Shown here in pieces: positions 37,563 to 44,840 of a stretch of DNA of 64,000 bases. The notes below the pieces were generated by a model. The model searched no databases. It was not told the origin of the DNA and saw only the letters and a list, made by a program, of their open reading frames with translations. The DNA comes from JAOUEA01 sp963719165. Lineage in GTDB: Bacteria; Actinomycetota; UBA4738; HRBIN12. Every line of letters begins with the position of its first letter. Within the stretch, counting starts at the first letter, position 1. The DNA is taken from positions 2,232,001 to 2,296,000 of the forward strand of contig CAVRAV010000001.1 of NCBI GenBank assembly GCA_963719165.1, in the 5' to 3' direction. The translations under genes were made by a program, and so were the position numbers.

Positions 37563-38129
37563 GTGAGTCGCCCCAGCGCCCGGCAGGTTGCCGACCGAGC
37601 CCTGGTGCTCTACGCGCTGGCGCGCCGCGGTGCCATCGAACTCGTCGTCAGCGAGGCCGGCGGCGACCCGGGCCGGGTGATCCAAGCCGATAGGGCGCGC
37701 ATGGAGACCGATCGCTGGCTGCAACGCGAGTCCATCTCACCAGCGGTCTCGGCCTCGGAGCGCCGCATGTTCGAAGCGCCCTCGGGCTCCTGGCCGGCCC
37801 AGGCCGTGAAGGACGCTTTGTGGTGCAAGGAGTCGTTGGGGACCCTGCTATGGGCGCTGCAGCATCTGGACGCCTTGCCGGCTCCGTCCACCGAGTTCGA
37901 TCAGGATGTCCTCGACGAGGTGGTCACGCGCAGCGGCAGCGTCGAGAGCTTCCGCGCCAACGGCTCGCTCCGTTCTGGCGAAGCGATCGAAGCCGCGTGG
38001 CTGGAGGCGGATGCGTGGTTCGGGGCGACCGAAGGCCGGGCGGGGGACGACGCGGTGATCGCCTCGATCGAGTCGGAGCGATTCCGCGCGCTCAGCTGGT
38101 TGCGCGACGACGCCGCCGCACCAGCGTGA
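37563..38129 (+). CDS. DUF4272-family protein
   Basis: The 188-residue soluble protein starts at GTG 37563, 10 nt after recR. It has the arrangement I associate with DUF4272: a helical N-terminus with ADRALVLYALARRGAIELV, then ASERRMFEAPSGSWPAQAV and WCKESLGTLLWALQHLDALP. Function is unknown. Cotranscription with dnaX-recR is likely, though a role in DNA repair is not implied by the sequence. Its 3' end overlaps the convergent DUF4349 gene by 38 nt. Confidence 0.7.
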   Translation: MSRPSARQVADRALVLYALARRGAIELVVSEAGGDPGRVIQADRARMETDRWLQRESISPAVSASERRMFEAPSGSWPAQAVKDALWCKESLGTLLWALQHLDALPAPSTEFDQDVLDEVVTRSGSVESFRANGSLRSGEAIEAAWLEADAWFGATEGRAGDDAVIASIESERFRALSWLRDDAAAPA

Positions 38130-39193
38130 GGACGCCCCAGATCCCGCCCGCGATCAGCGCGACCGGGATCAGGTAGCCCAGACCCACGATCACGGCCCCC
38201 AGCACGCGCAGGAACCCCTGCAAGGACCGGTCCCATGCGGATGACAGGCTGGGGTTGTCGACGCCCGACCCCGGGTCCGTCGCGGCGTCGCGTTCACGCA
38301 GCGCCACCTGGACGGTTGACTCGGCCACCTGGTCGTTGATGAGGTTGAGCTGACCCTGGATCTGCTCGATCTGGAGCTGCACCTGATCGATCTGGTTGCC
38401 GAGCGAGAGGATCTCGCCGACGGACGTTGCCTTGGCTTGGAGGCTCACGAGCCGCTGTTTGGTCCCCTTCGAGATCTTCAGGCGCGCCTGCAGATCGACG
38501 AAGTCCGCGGTGACGTCGCGGCCGGTGGCATCCTGATAGAGGATCTGCGCGCCGTCGGCCGCGCCGAGTGCGCGGAGCCGCAGCATGACCGCATCGAAGT
38601 GCTTGGCGGGGACGCGCAGCGTGAAGGTTCCCGAGGTCTCCTTCTGCGTGGCGGCGTCGAGCACCGACCCCCCTTGGTTGTGCGCGATCCGGGTCACGGC
38701 CACCACATTCTCGGAGAACGCGTCGTCGGGGAGCTCGATGCCGATGCGGCCGTCGCGGATGATCTTGGACAGGTCCGTCCGCGGTGCGGACTGACCTGCG
38801 GCGCCAGAGCCTGAGGTGGCCGAGAGGTCCTGCCGATCCTGGGCGGTGCCGGTGACACCGGGTGCGGGCGCGGGAATAGCCGCCGCGAAGTCCGTCCCCT
38901 CTCGTGATGTCCTCTTCGGGACCGTGGTCGGCAGGGCCGCGGTCGCTGCGCCCGACGAGGAGTCGTTGGACGAACCGTTCCGTTGCGCGAGGAACCCGAT
39001 GCCGCCCGCCACCACCAGGAACGCCACCACGGCCGCGGCGACCGAGCCCCAGTGCCGATCCCGCCGGGGGTGGCGCCCAGACGGCGCGCCTCGGCGGCGC
39101 CTCGACGACCTCGGCCGCGGCGGAGGCCTCTCGAGCCGCCGCCTCGCGAAGATCCCCCTCGAGCTGCTGGAGGAAGGCGATGTCGCTCCTCAT
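38092..39193 (-). CDS. DUF4349 membrane protein coupled to an ECF sigma gene (frame broken once near 39090)
   Basis: The start at ATG 39193 (MRSDIAFLQQLEGDLREAAA) overlaps the sigma-factor stop (ATGA). After about 33 codons (EVVEAPPRR) the frame must shift by one base to continue as APSGRHPRRDRHWGSVAAAV into a membrane helix and the DUF4349 domain. That domain has FTLRVPAKHFDAVMLRLRAL, DVTADFVDLQARLKISKG and a coiled coil of repeated QIDQVQLQIEQIQGQL type, ending with a second membrane helix and a basic tail. Corrected length is about 366 residues. A cytosolic N-terminus next to an ECF sigma and an outer sensor domain fit an anti-sigma role; this is inference. Confidence 0.75.
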
Positions 39194-39777
39194 GACTCGA
39201 CCTCCGTCGTGAGGGCCAGGCCGCGTGCCTGCAGCGCGAGCGCCACCTGGCGCAGGCCTCGGCTGACGCGCTGCCGCGCGCTCTGCTCCGTGCAATGCAG
39301 CCGCGCGGCGACCTCCGGATAGGGGAGGCTGTCGATCACGCGCAGGCGCATCGCGTCCCGCTGGGTGGGATTCAGCGTCTCGAGCGCCTGCACCAGCGCG
39401 TCACGGATCGGCTCGAAGTCGATGAGGTCCTCGATGCGCTCGTAGTCCTCCAATGGAAGTTCGCGCTCGGGCATCCCCAACTTGCGGCGCGCCGCGGCGT
39501 CGACGCGGCCGGAGCGGAAGAACCGTCCGAGCCGGTGTCGAGCGATCCCGTAGATCCATGCCACGCCGTTCACCCCTTGCTCCGTGTATCGGGCGCGCGA
39601 GGCGAACGCCTCCGCGAACGTCTCCGCGGTGAGCTCGGCGGCGGTCTCCGGATCGAGCGTCCGGCGGGCGAAGTAGCGCAGGAGATCCTCCGCGTGACGG
39701 CGATAGAGCTCGGTGAACGCCTCGCCGTCGCTGCGGGATGCGATCAGGAGCTCGCTGTCGGTTCGCTCGTACGGCAC
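39190..39777 (-). CDS. ECF-type RNA polymerase sigma factor
   Basis: The 195-residue protein has sigma region 2 (AFTELYRRHAEDLLRYFARR, then AAELTAETFAEAFA and GVAWIYGIARHRLGRFFR) and region 4 (LNPTQRDAMRLRVIDSLPYP, EVAARLHCTEQSARQRVSRG). GTG 39777 is chosen because GGAGG lies just upstream and the longer frame is not sigma-like. Its stop overlaps the start of the DUF4349 gene, the position where an anti-sigma gene usually lies. Confidence 0.9.
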   Translation of the reverse strand: MPYERTDSELLIASRSDGEAFTELYRRHAEDLLRYFARRTLDPETAAELTAETFAEAFASRARYTEQGVNGVAWIYGIARHRLGRFFRSGRVDAAARRKLGMPERELPLEDYERIEDLIDFEPIRDALVQALETLNPTQRDAMRLRVIDSLPYPEVAARLHCTEQSARQRVSRGLRQVALALQARGLALTTEVES

Positions 39778-39950
39778 GCGGCCTCCGTCCGGGTCGCCTC
39801 GCGTTGCGGGTACGTCCACCCACCATGCCGCGAGGGGCTGTGCGTGTGACAGCGCTCCGACGCCCGGGGCACCGTGCGCGGTTCCCGGCGCTGCGCCGCG
39901 GTGTTGCGGTGCTAGCGTGACGAGCCCGTCCCACCGGCCAGGAGGCACCG

Positions 39951-42026
39951 CTGAGCGACTCGTTCCCACGCCAGGCCGCGCGCACGCGCGGGTTCAACCT
40001 CGGGCTGCCGCGAGCGTTCGCGCCGGCACCCGACGGGTCCCGCGTGGCATTCCTCCGCTCCCCTTCCGGTTCCGATCCCAATGCGGCGCTCTGGGTCTAC
40101 GACGTGGCCGAGGACCGCGAGCGGATCGTGTTCGATCCGGGGTCCGACGAGGAGCCCCTCACCCCGCAGGAACGGGACCGGAGGGAGCGCACCGGTGAGC
40201 GGCAGGCCGGCGTAGTCGCGTTCGCGACCGACCGCGACCTCAGCGTGGCGACGTTCGTGCTCGGCGGCCGCCTGATGCTGGCCGATCTGCGGGAAGGAGG
40301 CGCCAGGATCCTGGAGCCGGTGGGCCCCGCGTTCGATGCCCGGCCCGACCCCACCGGGGCGGCGGTGGCGTACGTCCATGACGGTGCGCTCCACATCCTG
40401 GGCGTGACCGAGGGGTCGGACCGCCGGCTCGTCCACGACGACGACCCGGCGGTCCAGTGGGGGCTCGCGGAGTTCGTCGCCGCCGAGGAGATGGGCCGCC
40501 AGCGCGGGTACTGGTGGGCGCCGGACGGCGGGCGGCTGTTGGTGGCACGCGTCGACGAGCGAGCCGTCCCCGAGTGGCATGTCGCCTCACCGATCGAGCC
40601 GGCCGTCACACCCCGAGTCGTTCGCTACCCCCAGGCGGGAGGGCCGAACGCGATCGTGACCCTCCATGTGGTGGGACTCGACGGAGGCGTGGTGGATGTG
40701 GCCTGGGATCGCGACGGGTTCGAGTACTTGGGGGCGGTCTCCTGGACCGACGAAGGGCCGCCGCTCGCGCTGGTCCAGTCCCGCGATCAACACGACATCC
40801 AGGTGCTCGCGATCGATCCCGCGACGGGCGCGACGGAGATCGCGTGGTCCGATCACGACGACACCTGGACCCAGCTCGTCCCGGGCGTCCCGGCCTGGCT
40901 GCCCGGCGGACGACTCCTCACGGCCGCGCACCGCGACGACGCCAGGCGCCTGCTGATCGACGATGAACCCGTCACCCCCCCGGGCCTCCAGGTGGTTGGG
41001 GTCGTCGACGCGGGCGACGATGTGGTGTTCCGAGCGACCGAGGAACCCACCGAAGTGCACGTGTGGCGCCTAGCCCGCGACGGCGGCCTCGAGCGGCTCA
41101 GCCACGAGCCGGGCGTCCACGCGGCGGCGGCCGGGGGTGGGCTCCTGGTGATGGTGTCCGAGACCTCGGACCGCTCCCTTCCCGAGAGCGTCTTGTCGCG
41201 CGACGGCGCTCCGGCCCATACGTTCGGGCGATCCGCCGAGACGCCGGTCATCTCGGGGGCGCCCACGTTCCTCTCGCTCGGGGAGGCGGAGCTCCGCGCA
41301 GCGGTGCTCACGCCCGGCGGCGCGGAACCCTCGGCGCCCCTGCCCGTCCTCCTCGATCCGTACGGGGGCCCGGGGCACGGCCGTGTCGTGCGAGCCCAGC
41401 GCGCGCTCCTGGAATCGCAGTGGCTCGCCGACCAGGGGTTCGTCGTGATCGTGGCCGACGGCCGTGGCACGCCCAACCGGGGCGTGGCCTGGGAGCAGGC
41501 GGTGCATCACGATCTCGTCGATCTCGCCCTCGCGGATCAGGTCGCGGCGCTCGAGGCGGCCGGCGATCGCTTCGCCTTCGTCGACCGCTCCAAGGTGGCG
41601 ATCCGTGGTTGGTCCTTCGGCGGGTACCTCACCCTCGCGGCCCTCCTGCGGCGCCCCGATGTCTTCCACGCCGGGATCGCCGGGGCGCCGGTGGTAGACA
41701 TGCGGATGTACGACACGCACTACACCGAGCGCTACCTCGGAAACCCCGCGTCGCACCCCGAGGCATACGCGAACGCGAACCTCGTCGAGGATGCGGAGAA
41801 CCTGCAAGGCGAGCTGCTGATCGTGCACGGGATCGCCGACGACAACGTGTACGTGGCGCATTCGCTGCGGATGTCGAAGGCACTCATGGAGGCCGGCCGG
41901 GGGCATTCGATGATCCCGCTTTCGGGCATCACTCATCGGCCCACGGACGAGCGCGCCGCGGAGTCGATGCTCATGATCGAGGTGGCGTTCCTGCGTCGCG
42001 CCCTGGGCGTCCCCTTACCGGGCTGA
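39951..42026 (+). CDS. S9-family serine peptidase (dipeptidyl-peptidase IV-like), CTG start
   Basis: The protein has an N-terminal beta-propeller (DPP-IV type, residues 30-420) and a C-terminal alpha/beta hydrolase domain with GWSFGGY (nucleophile Ser555), Asp in GIADDNVY and His in SGITHRPTD. It cleaves short peptides or removes N-terminal dipeptides; no signal peptide is evident. In this frame there is a stop at 39918 and no ATG, GTG or TTG before GTG 40044, which would cut off conserved residues (FNLGLPRAFAPAPDG). CTG 39951 has GGAGG 5 nt upstream, so I use it; this gives 691 residues. Confidence 0.82.
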   Translation: MSDSFPRQAARTRGFNLGLPRAFAPAPDGSRVAFLRSPSGSDPNAALWVYDVAEDRERIVFDPGSDEEPLTPQERDRRERTGERQAGVVAFATDRDLSVATFVLGGRLMLADLREGGARILEPVGPAFDARPDPTGAAVAYVHDGALHILGVTEGSDRRLVHDDDPAVQWGLAEFVAAEEMGRQRGYWWAPDGGRLLVARVDERAVPEWHVASPIEPAVTPRVVRYPQAGGPNAIVTLHVVGLDGGVVDVAWDRDGFEYLGAVSWTDEGPPLALVQSRDQHDIQVLAIDPATGATEIAWSDHDDTWTQLVPGVPAWLPGGRLLTAAHRDDARRLLIDDEPVTPPGLQVVGVVDAGDDVVFRATEEPTEVHVWRLARDGGLERLSHEPGVHAAAAGGGLLVMVSETSDRSLPESVLSRDGAPAHTFGRSAETPVISGAPTFLSLGEAELRAAVLTPGGAEPSAPLPVLLDPYGGPGHGRVVRAQRALLESQWLADQGFVVIVADGRGTPNRGVAWEQAVHHDLVDLALADQVAALEAAGDRFAFVDRSKVAIRGWSFGGYLTLAALLRRPDVFHAGIAGAPVVDMRMYDTHYTERYLGNPASHPEAYANANLVEDAENLQGELLIVHGIADDNVYVAHSLRMSKALMEAGRGHSMIPLSGITHRPTDERAAESMLMIEVAFLRRALGVPLPG

Positions 42027-42077
42027 GCCCGGACGCCCGATAGACTCGCAGTCCCCGAACGGCCGGAGCGGCGCCCC

Positions 42078-43316
42078 ATGCCCATCATCGTTCAGAAGTA
42101 CGGCGGCTCCTCGGTCGGATCCGTTCAGCGGATCCAGGCCGTGGCCGACCGGGTCGTGCATGCGCGCGAGACGGGCAACGACGTGGTCGTCGTCATCTCC
42201 GCCATGGGCGACTCCACCGACGATCTGCTGGCCATGGCCCATGCGATCGCGCCGATCCCGGAGCCGCGCGAACTGGACATGCTCCTCACCTCCGGCGAGC
42301 GCATCGCCATGGCCCTGCTGGGGATCGCGATCAACGCGCGCGGGTGCAGGGCGGCGAGCTACACGGGCTCGCAGGCCGGGATCATGACCGACACCCAGCA
42401 CGGCGCCGCGAAGATCGTCGAGATCCGGCCTAGGCGGATCATCGAGGCCCTCCGCGCGGGCAGCGTGGTCATCATCGCCGGCTTCCAGGGCCTCTCCACC
42501 TCCTCGCTGGAGATCACCACGCTCGGGCGAGGGGGGTCGGATACCACCGCGGTTGCCATGGCGGTGGCGCTCGGCGCCGAGGTCTGCGAGATCCACACGG
42601 ACGTGGCCGGGGTCTTCACGACGGACCCGCGTCTGGAGCCGAGCGCGCGCAAGATCGAGCTCATCTCCTACGAAGAGATGCTGGAGCTGGCCGCGGCCGG
42701 CGCACGGGTCCTGAACGCGAGGTCCGTGGAGTATGCGCGGCGCCACGGGGTGCGTCTGCACGTGCGGTCCTCGTTCGACGATGCACCCGGCACCTGGGTG
42801 CAGGAGATGGAGGTGCCCATGGAAGGCGTGCTGATCTCGGGTGTGGCTCTGGATACCGAAGAGGCGAAGGTCACGCTCGGCAGCGTTCCGGATCATCCCG
42901 GCGTGGCCGCCACCGTGTTCAAGGCCATCGCGGACGACGGCGTGAGCATCGACATGATCGTGCAGAACGTCTCCCACGAAGGAGCGACCGACCTGTCGTT
43001 CACGGCGCCGCGCGCCGACGTGCCGAGGCTGCAGAGCGTCATGGAGCGCGTCGTCAAGGAGGTGGGCGCCGAAGGCTTCACCGTGGACGACGCCATCGCC
43101 AAGGTCTCGCTGGTGGGCGCGGGGATGAAGAGCCATCCCGGCGTGGCCGCCGACATGTTCGATGTGCTCGCGGCCGAGGGCATCAACATCGAGATGATCT
43201 CCACGTCACCCATCCGCATCTCGTGTGTGATCCGCCGCGACGACGGTCCGCGCGCAGTGCAGGTGATCCACGCGCGGTTCAAGCTCGACGCGTCCGGTGC
43301 TTCGGCCGACGTCTAG
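42078..43316 (+). CDS. lysC: aspartate kinase
   Basis: Aspartokinase makes aspartyl phosphate, the first step to lysine, methionine, threonine and diaminopimelate. The 412-residue protein begins MPIIVQKYGGSSVGS and has the SSFDDAPGTW segment and two ACT domains (residues 255-405) for feedback control. GRGGSDTTAVA marks the kinase active site. Next to it is asd, the following enzyme. A TAGACT hexamer at 42040-42045 is a likely -10. An internal start at 42819 may give a separate regulatory subunit. Confidence 0.96.
   Translation: MPIIVQKYGGSSVGSVQRIQAVADRVVHARETGNDVVVVISAMGDSTDDLLAMAHAIAPIPEPRELDMLLTSGERIAMALLGIAINARGCRAASYTGSQAGIMTDTQHGAAKIVEIRPRRIIEALRAGSVVIIAGFQGLSTSSLEITTLGRGGSDTTAVAMAVALGAEVCEIHTDVAGVFTTDPRLEPSARKIELISYEEMLELAAAGARVLNARSVEYARRHGVRLHVRSSFDDAPGTWVQEMEVPMEGVLISGVALDTEEAKVTLGSVPDHPGVAATVFKAIADDGVSIDMIVQNVSHEGATDLSFTAPRADVPRLQSVMERVVKEVGAEGFTVDDAIAKVSLVGAGMKSHPGVAADMFDVLAAEGINIEMISTSPIRISCVIRRDDGPRAVQVIHARFKLDASGASADV
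42809..42821 (+). promoter_or_regulatory. internal ribosome-binding site and ATG in lysC
   Basis: GGAGGT at 42809-42814 precedes an in-frame ATG at 42819 (codon 248, MEGVLISGVALDTEEAKV). This is where the beta subunit of Corynebacterium-type aspartokinase begins, so a regulatory-only subunit of about 165 residues is likely to be made. Confidence 0.55.
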
Positions 43317-43348
43317 GGCCGCGGGACCCCCTGTAGGGTGAGTTGACC

Positions 43349-44374
43349 ATGCGAGTTGCCGTCGTCGGAGCCACGGGAGCGGTCGGCCGGGAGATGGCGC
43401 GGATCCTGCAGGAGCGCGCGTTTCCGGTGGACGCGTTCATCCCGTTAGCCTCCTCCCGTTCGGTGGGAAGCGTCGTGCCGTTCGCGGGTAGCGACCAACG
43501 CGTGCGCGAGCTTTCCCTCGAGGGCTTGCACGATGTGGATCTGGCGCTCGTGAGCGCCGGCGCCTCCGTGTCACGGTCGTTCATCCCCCAGGCCGCGGCG
43601 CTCGGCGTGACCTGCATCGACAACTCCAGCGCGTTCCGCATGGATCCCTCCGTGCCGCTGTCGGTGCCCGAGGTCAATCCTGAGGCCCTCGAGGGATCGC
43701 CCAGCATCGTGGCCGTGCCCAACTGCACCACGATCACGGCGGTCCTGGCGCTGGCGCCGCTGCACCGCGCGGCGGGCCTGCGCTCGCTGGTCCTTTCGTC
43801 CTACCAGTCGGTGAGTGGGGCCGGCCAGCACGGGGTGACCGAGCTCCTGGAACAGGTCGAGAAGCTGCGCGGCTCCGAGACCTCGTTGATGCACCCCGAG
43901 CGCGGTGCGCTTCCCGCGGGCCCAACCTTCGGCACGACCATCGCCTACAACGTGGTCCCGCAGATCGGTGAGTTCGATGCGGACGGGCTCACCGGCGAAG
44001 AGACGAAGATGATGGCGGAACCGCGCAAGGTCCTGGGCTTGGCACACCTGCCTGTGATCGCCACCAGCGTTCGCGTGCCAGTGATCGCCGGGCACGGGGT
44101 CTCGATCGTGGCGGAGTTCGACCGCCCCATCTCCGTCGGCGAGGCGCACGGGTTGCTGAGGGCGGCGCCGGGCGTCGAGCTGCGGGACGATCCGGCGAAC
44201 GACGTGTTCCCGACGCCACTGGCGGCGGCCGGTGGCGACCTCGCTCTGGTGGGGCGCGTGCGGCAGGTGCCGGACCGCCCGGACGCGCTGGCGTTGTTCA
44301 GCTGCGCGGACAACCTCCGCAAGGGTGCCGCTCTGAACGCCGTCCAGATCGCCGAGCACCTGTTCACCCGGTAG
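43349..44374 (+). CDS. asd: aspartate-semialdehyde dehydrogenase
   Basis: Asd reduces aspartyl phosphate to the semialdehyde with NADPH. The 341-residue protein has the nucleotide-binding GATGAVGREMARIL, DNSSAFRMDPSVPLSVPEVN, the catalytic Cys126 in PNCTT, SYQSVSGAGQHG and the late VRVPVIAGHGVSIV segment. TAGGGT lies 9 nt before ATG 43349 with only a weak ribosome-binding site, so it may have its own near-leaderless promoter 32 nt after lysC. Confidence 0.95.
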   Translation: MRVAVVGATGAVGREMARILQERAFPVDAFIPLASSRSVGSVVPFAGSDQRVRELSLEGLHDVDLALVSAGASVSRSFIPQAAALGVTCIDNSSAFRMDPSVPLSVPEVNPEALEGSPSIVAVPNCTTITAVLALAPLHRAAGLRSLVLSSYQSVSGAGQHGVTELLEQVEKLRGSETSLMHPERGALPAGPTFGTTIAYNVVPQIGEFDADGLTGEETKMMAEPRKVLGLAHLPVIATSVRVPVIAGHGVSIVAEFDRPISVGEAHGLLRAAPGVELRDDPANDVFPTPLAAAGGDLALVGRVRQVPDRPDALALFSCADNLRKGAALNAVQIAEHLFTR

Positions 44375-44417
44375 CGCGCTCGTTCCAACGGTTCCGCACC
44401 TGGGGTAGGGTCGCGCC

Positions 44418-44774
44418 GTGAGCTTCATCGACGTCATGGAAACCGCCGTGAAGACCTTCGAGGCCATCGGCGTCGTGATCCTCGTCGCCGCCGCCGTGGC
44501 GGCGCTCCTCGGATACGTGGTCGAGCTCGCCCGCGGGAGGTCTTCGTCGCAGGCATTCGTCGACCTCCGTGCGCGGCTGGGTCGCGGCATCCTGCTCGGG
44601 CTGGAGATCTTGGTGATCGCCGACATCATCCGAACGATCACGCTCACGCCGTCGCTGTCGGGCGCCCTCACGCTGGGGATCATCGTCCTGGTGCGGGTCC
44701 TGCTGAGCTTCGCGATCGACGTGGAGGTCGACGGCATCGTGCCGTGGCGCAAGGGACACGCCGAACCGAGGTAG
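44418..44774 (+). CDS. DUF1622 membrane protein
   Basis: The 118-residue protein has three membrane helices: residues 15-35 (FEAIGVVILVAAAVAALLGY), 56-72 and 80-98. Its RARLGRGILLGLEILVIADI and RTITLTPSLSGALTLGIIVL segments match DUF1622, a family with no established function. GTG 44418 has TAGGGT 6 nt upstream and no ribosome-binding site, which indicates a leaderless transcript separate from asd. Confidence 0.8.
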   Translation: MSFIDVMETAVKTFEAIGVVILVAAAVAALLGYVVELARGRSSSQAFVDLRARLGRGILLGLEILVIADIIRTITLTPSLSGALTLGIIVLVRVLLSFAIDVEVDGIVPWRKGHAEPR

Positions 44775-44804
44775 TCGCCCTCGAAGGCTTGCGAACGGGC
44801 GGAC

Positions 44805-44834
44805 TTGTCTACCAACCGGTAGAGAAGGCATACT
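44805..44834 (+). promoter_or_regulatory. leaderless promoter with overlapping TetR-type operator
   Basis: TTGTCT (44805-44810) and CATACT (44829-44834) are 18 nt apart. The -10 ends 6 nt before ATG 44841, which puts the transcript start at the A of the start codon. The perfect palindrome TCTACCAACCGGTAGA (44808-44823) covers the -35 and spacer, so a bound repressor would block RNA polymerase. The TetR gene at the end of the operon (50882) is the likely binder. Confidence 0.7.
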
Positions 44835-44840
44835 CTGCGC

